A DNA stretch of 9,251 bases from JAAFIP01 sp043766985 (GCA_043766985.1 JAYUHM010000225.1:1-9251), one strand, 5' to 3'; shown: positions 1 through 6,682, numbered from the stretch's first letter. Program-made: numbers and translations. Notes: generated by a model from the letters alone, not told the origin.

Positions 1-597
1 GGATTGCCAAGCGCTGGCCAGCGAGCCACTAAGGTCTATAGCGCGGCAGGCATCTTCCATCACCACGGCCTCCAAGCCCGCAGCGCGTGCGTCCAGCGCT
101 GTCCAGGCCACGCAAAAATCAGTGGCCAGACCGCAGATAACTGCCTTGCGCAGCCCGCGCGCTTGCAGGTAGGCGGCCAGGCCCGTGGTGGTGGTACGGT
201 CAGCCTCCATAAAGGCCGAGTAACTATCTACTTGCAGATGAAAGCCCTTGCGGATGATGAGCTGGGCCTGCGGCAGGTGCAGGTCTTTGTGCAATGCTGC
301 ATCGTGCGTACCCTGCACGCAGTGCTCGGGCCACAGCACCTGGGGGCCATAGGGCATGGTGATGGCTTCGTAAGGGGATTTGCCCGGGTGACTGGACGCA
401 AACGATGCATGCCCGGCGGGGTGCCAGTCTTGCGTCAGCACCACATTGCTAAAAAGCTGGCCGATGCGGTTGATCACAGGCACCACCTCGTCGCCGCGCG
501 GCACCGGCAGGCCGCCGCCCGGCATAAAACCGTTTTGCACGTCGACGACGATCAACACGCTGTGCTGATCGTCATGGATGTGCTTGACTGAAGTCAC
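1..597 (-). CDS. pncA: Nicotinamidase PncA, 3' end cut by the window edge
   Basis: Predicted cytoplasmic nicotinamidase of the isochorismatase-like cysteine hydrolase family. It converts nicotinamide to nicotinate and ammonia for NAD salvage. The 199 codons seen are open to the window edge, and the C-terminus is missing. Numbering from GTG at 597, the catalytic triad is Asp19 (VVDVQN), Lys117 (IIRKGF) and Cys162 (ATDFCVAW). Metal ligands are Asp57, His59 (QDWHPAGH) and His92 (WPEHCVQGT). All match the known PncA pattern. The usual QNDF reads QNGF here, but that Asp is not part of the triad. No ATG precedes the conserved core. The frame is closed by TAG at 616-618, so the start must be GTG at 597 or 606, and neither has a clear Shine-Dalgarno sequence. 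It lies 30 bp after the cupin gene and may be co-transcribed with it. The family call is firm; the start is not. Confidence 0.93.
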   Translation of the reverse strand, partial: MTSVKHIHDDQHSVLIVVDVQNGFMPGGGLPVPRGDEVVPVINRIGQLFSNVVLTQDWHPAGHASFASSHPGKSPYEAITMPYGPQVLWPEHCVQGTHDAALHKDLHLPQAQLIIRKGFHLQVDSYSAFMEADRTTTTGLAAYLQARGLRKAVICGLATDFCVAWTALDARAAGLEAVVMEDACRAIDLSGSLASAWQS

Positions 598-627
598 GGT
601 GGCCACGAATACAGGCTACGCTAAGGG

Positions 628-906
628 CTACTGGCTTTGTTGCCGGCGACCGACCAGATAGGTCACGCCATGGACTGCGGCATCCTCCAGGTGCGGGGTA
701 CCCGCTGCCAGGCGAAAAATGTCTCCCACCCCATAGCTGCGTGGCACGCCGTCCACGGTGATGTTGATAGCCCCTTCGGTGATCAGCGCACAGGCATCAA
801 ACGGGTGGATATGCTCACCCATGCTGTAGCCCACTGGCTTGCTCACGGTGACGATTTCGCCATAGTGGTCTGCGTGCAGACCGGCTTCAAATTCCTGAGG
901 GTTCAT
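628..906 (-). CDS. Small single-domain cupin protein
   Basis: A 92-residue single cupin barrel of unknown substrate. Motif 1 is visible as Gly26, His32 and His34 (GEHIHPFDACALITEG), followed by Gly53 after a typical strand. Motif 2 is GDIFRLAAGTPHLE at 61-74, with His72 as the third histidine ligand. The metal-binding Glu usually found four or five residues after the second motif 1 histidine is absent; that stretch reads D-A-C, so Asp37 may substitute. I chose the ATG at 904-906 because AGGAG (912-916) lies five bases upstream. An in-frame ATG at 948 would add 14 polar, Gln/Thr-rich residues and has no comparable ribosome site. Small cupins of this kind are often sensors, sugar or amino-acid binders, or dioxygenase-like enzymes, but nothing here decides between them. 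It precedes pncA on the same strand with a 30-bp gap. No signal peptide or membrane segment is seen. Confidence 0.85.
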   Translation of the reverse strand: MNPQEFEAGLHADHYGEIVTVSKPVGYSMGEHIHPFDACALITEGAINITVDGVPRSYGVGDIFRLAAGTPHLEDAAVHGVTYLVGRRQQSQ

Positions 907-916
907 GGTTTGCTCC
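907..916 (-). promoter_or_regulatory. Ribosome binding site setting the cupin start
   Basis: On the minus strand AGGAG (916-912) and a five-base spacer precede the ATG at 906. This is the strongest Shine-Dalgarno match near the gene. It supports the shorter 92-residue protein over the start at 948. Confidence 0.7.
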
Positions 917-960
917 TGGTTATCTTGCGTGGATGTTTGCGATTGCATTGACGCTCTAGC

Positions 961-1068
961 CTACAGCCAGCGCCTGACGCGCGAACAATAGGCAGTGTAA
1001 TTCTCGCCGAATATCTGGCGCAGCGCACGCCCTTGCGGCAACATCTGAGACAGGCGGCACCAAGGTCT
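961..1068 (-). pseudogene. Possible 3' remnant of an isoprenylcysteine/phospholipid methyltransferase-like gene
   Basis: Between the carboxylase stop and the cupin gene the minus strand carries an open frame of 35 codons ending in TAG at 961-963. It is closed upstream by TGA at 1069-1071. Its last residues, around RALRQIFGENYTAYCSRVRRWL without a longer context, resemble the extreme C-terminus of isoprenylcysteine carboxyl methyltransferase-like or phospholipid N-methyltransferase-like membrane proteins. Those typically end in a pattern like LR..FG..Y..Y..RV.RW. None of the preceding transmembrane helices is present, so if the resemblance is real this is a degraded gene end. The rest of the 949-1094 gap shows nothing else I recognise. 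This is based on remembered family pattern only, over about 22 residues, so chance similarity is possible. Confidence 0.4.
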
Positions 1069-1094
1069 TCATGGTCTGCGCATTGGCTCAGCGT

Positions 1095-3143
1095 TTAGGC
1101 AAATTCAACGATAGGCTGGTCTACACTCAGCGATTCGCCCTTTACCGCCAGCACCTTGCCCACCACACCGTCGGCGGCAGCAAACAGCACGTTTTCCATC
1201 TTCATGGCCTCGATCACGGCCACGCGTTCACCGGCTTGCACTTTTTGGCCTACTTGTACGGCCACGTCCACCAGCAGGCCGGGCATGGGCGAGAGCACGT
1301 AGCGGCTCATGTCGGGCGGTGCCTTGTGCGGCATCAGCTTGCGCAACTCGGCCACGCGCGGGCTGAGCACCAAGGCGTCGATCTGCGTGCCATTGTGCTG
1401 CACGCGCAGGGCCAGCGGGTCTTTGCGGGTGCCTCGCTCTACCTGGGCGGTGAACGGTTGCCCGTTGCTGGTGCCGTGGATGGCGATATCGTTCAGACGT
1501 GACTCGCTGTATATTTCATAGCTGCTTGTGCCAACATTGATTCGGGCAAAGCCGATTTGACCTGTGAATTCTTCTACGTGTACAGGCGTATAGCTGTGCT
1601 CGCCTTGCGCGCCCAGCGTCACCACCACGTAGTCTTTTTCAAGTTTTCGCTGGAAGCCTGGCAGTTGCCCGCTCATGCCCGCTGCGCGCTCGTGTGCTTT
1701 GCGGCGTACAAAGGCGGCGATGGCCTGGAGCACATTCGGGTCGTCATGCGGCACATCTTCAGCGGCAAAGCCTTTACCGTAGTTCTCAGCGATAAATCCT
1801 GTGTTGAAGTCCCCCGCTATAAACTTTGGGTGCGCCAGCAAAGCCGCCTGGAAGGGGATGTTGCTGCTGATACCGCGAATCACAAACGCATTCAACGCTT
1901 CACGCATCTTGGCAATTGCATCAAGCCGGTCTTTACCATGCACGATGAGCTTGGCGATCATCGAGTCGTAATACATCGGAATCTCGCCACCGTCTTGCAC
2001 GCCGGTGTCTACGCGCACGCCAAACAGGTCCTGCGTATTGGCCTGGTGCATGGTTTGCGCGGGCGGCTGAAAGCGCACCAGCCGTCCCGTAGAAGGCAAG
2101 AAGTTGCGGAACGGGTCTTCGGCATTGATGCGGCACTCCATCGCCCAGCCATTGCGCTGCACGTCTTTTTGCGCTAGCGGTAGCGGCTCACCGGCAGCAA
2201 CACGGATCATCAGCTCCACCAAGTCCAGCCCGGTAATGCATTCCGTCACCGGGTGCTCCACCTGCAAGCGCGTGTTCATCTCCAAAAAGTAAAAGCTCTG
2301 GTCTTTGCCCACCACAAACTCCACCGTACCCGCGCTTTGGTACTTCACCGCCTTGGCCAGCGCCACGGCCTGCTCGCCCATGGCTTTGCGCGTGGCGTCG
2401 CTGATAAAGGGCGACGGCGCTTCTTCGATCACCTTTTGGTGGCGGCGCTGGATCGAGCATTCACGCTCGTTCAAGTAAATCACGTTGCCTTGGCTGTCGC
2501 CAATCAACTGAATCTCAATATGGCGCGGCTCTTCGACAAACTTTTCAATAAACACCCGGTCATCACCAAAGCTGTTGCGCGCCTCGTTGCGGCAGCTAGT
2601 AAAACCCTCAAACGCTTCCTTGTCGTCATGCGCCACGCGCAAGCCTTTGCCACCGCCACCTGCGCTGGCCTTGATCATCACCGGGTAGCCAATACCCTTG
2701 GCAATCTCTACCGCCCGCTCCGCCGTTTCAATCGCATCGTTCACGCCCGGAATGCAGTTAACCCCCGCTGCACCGGCCAGTTTTTTCGACTCAATCTTGT
2801 CGCCCATCGCCGCAATCGAGTAGTGCTTAGGCCCAATAAAAATAATGCCCTCTTCCTCCACCCGCTTGGCAAAGCCCGCGTTCTCCGACAAAAAGCCATA
2901 CCCCGGATGCACCGCCTGCGCGCCGGTTTGCTTGCAGGCCGCAATGATCTTGTCGGCCAGCAAATACGACTCACGCGAAGGCGCCGCACCAATATGCACC
3001 GCTTCATCCGCCAGTTGCACATGCCGCGCGTCTTTGTCAGCATCGGAATACACCGCAACCGTCTTGATACCCATTTTTTTAGCCGTCGTGATCACACGGC
3101 AAGCAATTTCGCCGCGGTTGGCGATCAAAATTTTTGTAAACAT
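1095..3143 (-). CDS. pccA: Propionyl-/acetyl-CoA carboxylase alpha subunit (biotin carboxylase + biotin carrier)
   Basis: A 682-residue biotin-dependent acyl-CoA carboxylase alpha chain. It carboxylates its own biotin with ATP and bicarbonate, and the beta chain then transfers the carboxyl group to propionyl-CoA. The N-terminal domain opens with KILIANRGEIACRV. The ATP-grasp domain has GGGGKG at 162-167. Catalytic residues align almost one to one with E. coli biotin carboxylase: Lys158, His208, His235, Glu275, Glu288, Asn290, Arg292 and Arg338. A central domain (about 450-600) corresponds to the BT domain that docks the beta subunit. The C-terminal biotinyl domain (about 615-682) carries EAMKMEN with biotin-accepting Lys648. 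I start at the ATG at 3143: AAGGA lies seven bases upstream and the protein then begins MFTKILIANR as in the family. A start at 3200 would overlap pccB and add 19 unrelated residues. It is 26 bp after pccB, the partner subunit. Propionyl rather than acetyl preference is inferred from context. Confidence 0.96.
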   Translation of the reverse strand: MFTKILIANRGEIACRVITTAKKMGIKTVAVYSDADKDARHVQLADEAVHIGAAPSRESYLLADKIIAACKQTGAQAVHPGYGFLSENAGFAKRVEEEGIIFIGPKHYSIAAMGDKIESKKLAGAAGVNCIPGVNDAIETAERAVEIAKGIGYPVMIKASAGGGGKGLRVAHDDKEAFEGFTSCRNEARNSFGDDRVFIEKFVEEPRHIEIQLIGDSQGNVIYLNERECSIQRRHQKVIEEAPSPFISDATRKAMGEQAVALAKAVKYQSAGTVEFVVGKDQSFYFLEMNTRLQVEHPVTECITGLDLVELMIRVAAGEPLPLAQKDVQRNGWAMECRINAEDPFRNFLPSTGRLVRFQPPAQTMHQANTQDLFGVRVDTGVQDGGEIPMYYDSMIAKLIVHGKDRLDAIAKMREALNAFVIRGISSNIPFQAALLAHPKFIAGDFNTGFIAENYGKGFAAEDVPHDDPNVLQAIAAFVRRKAHERAAGMSGQLPGFQRKLEKDYVVVTLGAQGEHSYTPVHVEEFTGQIGFARINVGTSSYEIYSESRLNDIAIHGTSNGQPFTAQVERGTRKDPLALRVQHNGTQIDALVLSPRVAELRKLMPHKAPPDMSRYVLSPMPGLLVDVAVQVGQKVQAGERVAVIEAMKMENVLFAAADGVVGKVLAVKGESLSVDQPIVEFA

Positions 3144-3150
3144 TTTGTTG

Positions 3151-3155
3151 TCCTT
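3151..3155 (-). promoter_or_regulatory. Ribosome binding site setting the pccA start
   Basis: AAGGA on the minus strand with a seven-base spacer to the ATG at 3143 lies in the 26-bp gap after pccB. It favours the 682-residue protein over a longer frame that begins at 3200 inside pccB. Confidence 0.7.
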
Positions 3156-3169
3156 ATTCTTATCGGCAA

Positions 3170-4702
3170 TCACAGCGGAATATTTCCGTGCTTGCGCCAC
3201 GGGTTTTCAATTTTCTTGTCTTTCAGCATGACGAGCGAACGACAAATCCGCTTACGTGTTTCATGCGGCAAGATCACGTCGTCGATGAAGCCGCGTGCGC
3301 CTGCGACAAAAGGGTTTGCGAAGCGGGCTTTGTATTCCGCCTCCTTCGCAGCTAGCTTGGCGGGGTCGCCTTTGTCCTCGCGGAAGATGATCTCTACCGC
3401 GCCTTTGGCGCCCATCACCGCAATCTCGGCGTTGGGCCAGGCAAAGTTCACATCGCCGCGCAGATGCTTGGAAGCCATCACGTCATACGCGCCACCGTAG
3501 GCTTTGCGGGTGATGACGGTGATTTTTGGCACCGTACATTCGGCATAGGCGTAGAGTAGCTTGGCACCATGCTTGATGATGCCGCCGTATTCTTGGCTGG
3601 TGCCAGGCATAAAGCCGGGCACATCGACAAAGGTGATGACGGGGATATTGAATGCATCACAGAAGCGCACAAAGCGTGCGGCTTTGATGGATGATTTAAT
3701 GTCCAGGCAACCGGCCAACACCAATGGCTGATTAGCCACAATGCCAACTGTTTGCCCATCCATACGCGCAAAGCCGATGAGAATGTTTTTGGCATATTCG
3801 GGTTGCAGCTCAAACCAGTCGCCATCGTCCACCGTCTTGACGATCAGCTCTTTCATGTCATACGGCTTGTTGGCGTTGTCGGGCACTAGTGTGTCCAGCG
3901 ACATGTCCAGGCGCGCGGCGGGGTCGCCGCTGGGGCGCACAGGGGCTTTTTCGCGGTTGTTGAGCGGCAGGTAGTTGTACAGGCGGCGCAGCATCAGCAG
4001 GGCCTCTACGTCGTTTTCAAACGCCAGGTCAGCCACGCCGCTCTTGGTGGTGTGGGTAATGGCACCGCCCAGCTCTTCGGCGGTCACTTCTTCGTGCGTC
4101 ACCGTCTTCACCACTTCGGGGCCAGTGACGAACATGTAGCTCGAGTCTTTGACCATGAAGATAAAGTCGGTCATGGCGGGCGAATACACCGCGCCGCCTG
4201 CGCTGGGCCCCATGATCATGCTGATCTGCGGCACCACGCCGCTGGCCATCACGTTGCGCTGGAACACGTCGGCATAGCCGCCTAGGGAGGCCACACCTTC
4301 TTGAATGCGCGCGCCACCTGAGTCGTTCAGGCCAATCACCGGCGCGCCCACCTTCATGGCCTGGTCCATGATCTTGCAAATCTTCTCGGCATGCGCCTCG
4401 CTCAGTGCACCGCCGAACACCGTGAAGTCTTGGCTAAAGACAAACACCAGGCGCCCGTTGATCATGCCGTAACCGGTCACCACGCCGTCGCCGGGAATCT
4501 TCTGGTCTTGCATACCAAAGTCCACGCAGCGGTGCTCGACGAACATGTCCCACTCTTCAAAGCTGCCTTCGTCGAGCAGTATCTCCAGCCGCTCACGGGC
4601 GGTGAGTTTGCCTTTTTTGTGCTGCGCGTCGATGCGTTTTTGGCCACCGCCCATGCGGGCGAGTTGGCGCTTGGCTTCTAGTTGTTCTAGGATGTCTTGC
4701 AT
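3170..4702 (-). CDS. pccB: Propionyl-CoA carboxylase beta subunit (carboxyltransferase)
   Basis: A 510-residue carboxyltransferase beta chain, the usual length for PccB. It moves the carboxyl group from carboxybiotin on PccA to propionyl-CoA, giving (S)-methylmalonyl-CoA. Two crotonase-like halves are visible. The N-terminal half has the acyl-CoA oxyanion-hole segment MGPSAGGAVYSPAMTDF (165-180, Gly169-Gly170). The C-terminal half has the carboxybiotin-side segment TRKAYGGAYDVM (398-409, Gly403-Gly404). VTGPEVVKTVTHEEVT and the PWRKHGNIPL tail are typical of the propionyl-CoA branch. Asp407 after GGAY appears to be the position that in actinobacterial enzymes separates propionyl-CoA (Asp) from acetyl-CoA (Ile) selectivity; this is from memory and unaligned. 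The ATG at 4702 is preceded only by a weak purine-rich stretch. It lies 64 bp after meaB, a gap in which I see no gene or terminator, and 26 bp before pccA, so the three genes are probably one transcript. Confidence 0.97.
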   Translation of the reverse strand: MQDILEQLEAKRQLARMGGGQKRIDAQHKKGKLTARERLEILLDEGSFEEWDMFVEHRCVDFGMQDQKIPGDGVVTGYGMINGRLVFVFSQDFTVFGGALSEAHAEKICKIMDQAMKVGAPVIGLNDSGGARIQEGVASLGGYADVFQRNVMASGVVPQISMIMGPSAGGAVYSPAMTDFIFMVKDSSYMFVTGPEVVKTVTHEEVTAEELGGAITHTTKSGVADLAFENDVEALLMLRRLYNYLPLNNREKAPVRPSGDPAARLDMSLDTLVPDNANKPYDMKELIVKTVDDGDWFELQPEYAKNILIGFARMDGQTVGIVANQPLVLAGCLDIKSSIKAARFVRFCDAFNIPVITFVDVPGFMPGTSQEYGGIIKHGAKLLYAYAECTVPKITVITRKAYGGAYDVMASKHLRGDVNFAWPNAEIAVMGAKGAVEIIFREDKGDPAKLAAKEAEYKARFANPFVAGARGFIDDVILPHETRKRICRSLVMLKDKKIENPWRKHGNIPL

Positions 4703-4766
4703 GGTTTTCTCTTTATCTCTGTATTAATCTAATTACTATGTATTTCGTAGCTGCTCGCGCAGTATT

Positions 4767-5804
4767 CTATTGGGCTGCAAGCAGATTTCGTGCTGCAGTG
4801 GATGCTGCTACATGGCCGCTAAGCACTTGCTGCGTCAACATCGGCAACAGCGCCTGTACCTGTGGGCTTTGCTTAAATGCTTGCTTCAAACCCGCCTCAA
4901 TCCGCTCCCACATCCACGCCAGCGACTGCTGCTGTCTGCGTGTTGCCAGCTTGCCGCTCTTTACCTGCAAGTCTTTGAACGTGGACAAGCTTTGCCAAAA
5001 CTCTTGCACGCCCGTGCCATGCAAAGCCGAGAGCTGAATCGCCTGCGGATGCCAAACCGCCCGGTCGTGTTGGGCATGCGCAGGATTGCCCTGCTGACCA
5101 AACAGTCGCATCGCCGACGTAATCTGCGCCTGCGCGCGCGTGGCAGCGTCTTTATCAATATCTGCTTTGTTGATGACCACCAAGTCCGCCAGCTCCATCA
5201 CGCCTTTTTTGATCGCCTGCAGGTCGTCCCCCGCATTAGGCAACTGCATCAGCACAAACATATCCGTCATGCCTGCCACCGCAGTTTCGCTCTGGCCCAC
5301 GCCCACGGTTTCGACAATCACAATGTCATACCCCCCCGCCTCGCACACCAGCATGGCCTCACGCGTTTTCTCGGCCACGCCGCCTAGCGTGCCGCTGCTG
5401 GGGCTGGGGCGGATATAGGCATTGTCATGCACCGACAGTTTTTCCATGCGAGTTTTGTCGCCCAAAATGGAGCCGCCGGAGATGGTGGACGATGGATCTA
5501 TGGTGAGCACGGCAACTTTGTGGCCTTGATCAATCAAATACAGGCCCAGTGTTTCGACAAAGGTGGATTTTCCTACGCCAGGTACGCCACTGATGCCCAA
5601 ACGAAAAGACTTGCCGGTATCGGGCAATAAAGAAGTCAGCAACGCATCGGCCTGCACACGATGATCTGCACGCGTAGATTCAAGCAAAGTGATAGCTTTG
5701 GCGATCGCGCGACGCTGCGCCGTGCCAGCACTTGTAGTGATGGTCACCGCGGAAATTGGGGTCAGAGCCCCATTTCGTTCAGCTTGGTTTGTCTCCGGTT
5801 GCAT
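4767..5804 (-). CDS. meaB: MeaB-type GTPase, chaperone of methylmalonyl-CoA mutase
   Basis: A 345-residue G3E-family P-loop GTPase (MeaB/ArgK). MeaB binds methylmalonyl-CoA mutase, gates adenosylcobalamin loading and protects or rescues the enzyme from inactivation. Motifs in order are Walker A GVPGVGKST (73-81), TIDPSS (101-106), the ETVGVGQSE switch region (165-173) and base-recognition NKAD (212-215). The C-terminal roughly 65 residues form the helical dimer arm in known structures. The recognisable family sequence starts near QRRAIAKAITLLEST (about residue 30). The first 29 residues look unrelated, and residues 10-18 are read from one copy of a REP-like inverted repeat. The ATG at 5804 has AGGAAAG (5813-5807) upstream. 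A GTG further in, at residue 20, would give a protein without the repeat-derived part. It sits between the toxin gene and pccB. The function is firm; the N-terminus is uncertain. Confidence 0.95.
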   Translation of the reverse strand: MQPETNQAERNGALTPISAVTITTSAGTAQRRAIAKAITLLESTRADHRVQADALLTSLLPDTGKSFRLGISGVPGVGKSTFVETLGLYLIDQGHKVAVLTIDPSSTISGGSILGDKTRMEKLSVHDNAYIRPSPSSGTLGGVAEKTREAMLVCEAGGYDIVIVETVGVGQSETAVAGMTDMFVLMQLPNAGDDLQAIKKGVMELADLVVINKADIDKDAATRAQAQITSAMRLFGQQGNPAHAQHDRAVWHPQAIQLSALHGTGVQEFWQSLSTFKDLQVKSGKLATRRQQQSLAWMWERIEAGLKQAFKQSPQVQALLPMLTQQVLSGHVAASTAARNLLAAQ

Positions 5805-5838
5805 TACTTTCCTGAATGGGGATCTGACCCCAGTTTCC
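5751..5838. repeat. Inverted pair of REP-like GGGGTC elements straddling the meaB start
   Basis: Two copies of a roughly 25-bp element face each other: 5751-5776, with core GGGGTCAGAGCCCC, and 5814-5838, with core GGGGATCTGACCCC. Reading one copy in reverse complement, the first 24 positions agree at 22, flanked by GGAAA and CATT. Each copy is itself a small palindrome (GGGG-N6-CCCC), and together they could form a long stem with a 37-base loop. On the meaB transcript that loop holds the AGGAAAG ribosome site and the start codon. Elements with a GGGGTC core arranged as inverted pairs are known in many proteobacteria as REP/BIME-type repeats mobilised by RAYT (TnpA_REP, Y1) transposases. No transposase is in the window. 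Assignment to that class is from memory of the motif. Confidence 0.75.
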
Positions 5839-5875
5839 TGTACAAATTACACCTGCAAAGCCTTCTTAGTCTGCT

Positions 5876-6292
5876 TCACACAATCTCAAACGCACGACCA
5901 TCGGGTAGCCGATAGCGGCTAAAGTCTTTGATGTCCAGTGTCAACACTGCTGTAACCCCGCTTTCATGGGCCAGCCAGTACAGCGAGACATCGGCAAAGT
6001 CCATCTCCGAGCGGGGTGGCTGGGTGTATCCCTGCATCCACTGCGTCATGGGCAGTAAATCTTCGGCTTGAAAGGGGAAAACCTGCACCCCCCCCAGCGC
6101 CACCCATTTAAGCATTTCCAGCCGCGCCACACTGTCCAGCAAATGGCTGGCTTCCACCACGCAGGGCCAAGTGGTGTACAGCCGATAGGCCGACGTACTG
6201 TCTGCCAGCAAGCCTTCGTAATGGCTGTGCGCGGGCTCACTGGCATCAAACAGTGCAATCAACGGGCCTGCGTCAATCAAGGCAATTTTCAT
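5876..6292 (-). CDS. VapC-like PIN-domain ribonuclease toxin
   Basis: A 138-residue PIN-domain protein, a typical length for VapC toxins, which are Mg2+-dependent endoribonucleases that cut tRNA or rRNA when free of antitoxin. The acidic active-site residues are all present. Asp7 lies in ALIDAGPLIAL, Glu47 in CVVEASHLL, Asp98 and Asp101 in MDFADVSL, and Asp120 and Asp123 in TLDIKDF. The C-terminal F..YR...GR.FEIV ending is common in one VapC-like group. Its ATG overlaps the stop of the upstream antitoxin-like gene in an ATGA, so translation is likely coupled. No truncation or frameshift is seen, so it may be active. It lies between the mutase and meaB on the same strand, with 71 bp before meaB. 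The RNA target cannot be told from sequence. A housekeeping PIN nuclease is less likely because of the antitoxin partner. Confidence 0.88.
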   Translation of the reverse strand: MKIALIDAGPLIALFDASEPAHSHYEGLLADSTSAYRLYTTWPCVVEASHLLDSVARLEMLKWVALGGVQVFPFQAEDLLPMTQWMQGYTQPPRSEMDFADVSLYWLAHESGVTAVLTLDIKDFSRYRLPDGRAFEIV

Positions 6293-6630
6293 GGGGCGCT
6301 TTTTCTTGCGCCAGGTGGTGCTTTGGCGGCTTGGTATTGCTGCCAGTCGCGTGTATCTGCATCATGCTGCGACTTGAGCTTAGTGCGTAGACGCTCGCTG
6401 GTGCTTGGCTTGGCTGCTTTGCTTGCACCGCCCTCTTGCGGGGGCACTGCTGCGGTACGCAAACCTGCAAACTCCCCGCGCACCTGCTGTAGCAACTGGT
6501 ATGGGTCTTTGCGGCCCAGCGCACGCTCTACAGCGTCCACGATGAACTGCGACTTGGACACGCCTTGGCGCTTGGCAGCCAGCTCCAACTCGTTTTCCAA
6601 CAAAGGATTCATGCGTACAGAAACAGTCAT
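6289..6630 (-). CDS. Ribbon-helix-helix antitoxin partner of the PIN toxin
   Basis: A 113-residue protein. Its first roughly 40 residues fit a ribbon-helix-helix (CopG/Arc-like) DNA-binding domain: strand TVSVRM, a first helix around LLENELELAAKRQG, then the turn VSKSQFIVDAVERALG. The remaining two thirds are polar and basic (many Lys, Arg, Gln and Ser) and probably disordered when free. In such pairs the tail normally wraps the PIN toxin, while the N-terminal domain represses the operon. The start ATG at 6630 has AGGGAG (6642-6637) six bases upstream, inside a palindrome. Its TGA overlaps the toxin ATG by four bases. The order antitoxin then toxin, the overlap and the upstream palindromes all support a type II VapBC-like module. 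The pairing is inferred from arrangement and fold, not from a recognised named family. Confidence 0.8.
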   Translation of the reverse strand: MTVSVRMNPLLENELELAAKRQGVSKSQFIVDAVERALGRKDPYQLLQQVRGEFAGLRTAAVPPQEGGASKAAKPSTSERLRTKLKSQHDADTRDWQQYQAAKAPPGARKSAP

Positions 6631-6638
6631 ATCAGACT

Positions 6639-6663
6639 CCCTAATAGGGTATTACAAAAATAC
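6639..6663. promoter_or_regulatory. Palindromic operator candidate of the toxin-antitoxin pair
   Basis: Two adjoining perfect palindromes lie in the 52 bp between the mutase stop and the antitoxin start: CCCTAATAGGG (6639-6649), which covers the Shine-Dalgarno sequence, and GTATT-N5-AATAC (6649-6663). A half-site-like GTATCAC follows at 6665-6671, repeating GTATTAC at 6649-6655. Ribbon-helix-helix antitoxins bind such tandem palindromes to autoregulate. I could not identify convincing -35 and -10 boxes. Confidence 0.55.
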
Positions 6664-6682
6664 TGTATCACACTATTCCGTT

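Noticed and set aside
4..591. A 195-codon rightward frame over the nicotinamidase region
   Set aside because: It is antisense to pncA, whose leftward frame carries all catalytic and metal-binding residues. The rightward translation has no recognisable domain.
1072..1094. Rho-independent terminator just after pccA
   Set aside because: I could not find a stable stem with a following T tract; termination may be Rho-dependent or further downstream.
1095..3200. Longer pccA beginning at 3200
   Set aside because: It would overlap pccB by 31 bases and prepend 19 residues not seen in the family. The ATG at 3143 has a good ribosome site and the canonical N-terminus.
2253..3500. A 415-codon rightward frame, plus shorter ones at 1557-2177 and 1071-1502
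   Set aside because: They lie opposite pccA and pccB, which have unambiguous conserved motifs. The rightward products are His/Arg/Leu-rich compositional shadows.
4703..4766. Small gene or terminator between meaB and pccB
   Set aside because: No open frame with a start and ribosome site was found, and no GC-rich hairpin followed by a T run on the transcribed strand.
5751..5838. Complete insertion sequence or transposon
   Set aside because: Only 88 bp with two inverted copies and no transposase frame; this fits a REP/BIME-like pair, not an autonomous element.
5661..5922. Rightward frames crossing the meaB start and the inverted repeats
   Set aside because: Their length comes from the repeat and the meaB shadow. 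There is no ribosome site or domain, and such frames are common over REP-type elements.
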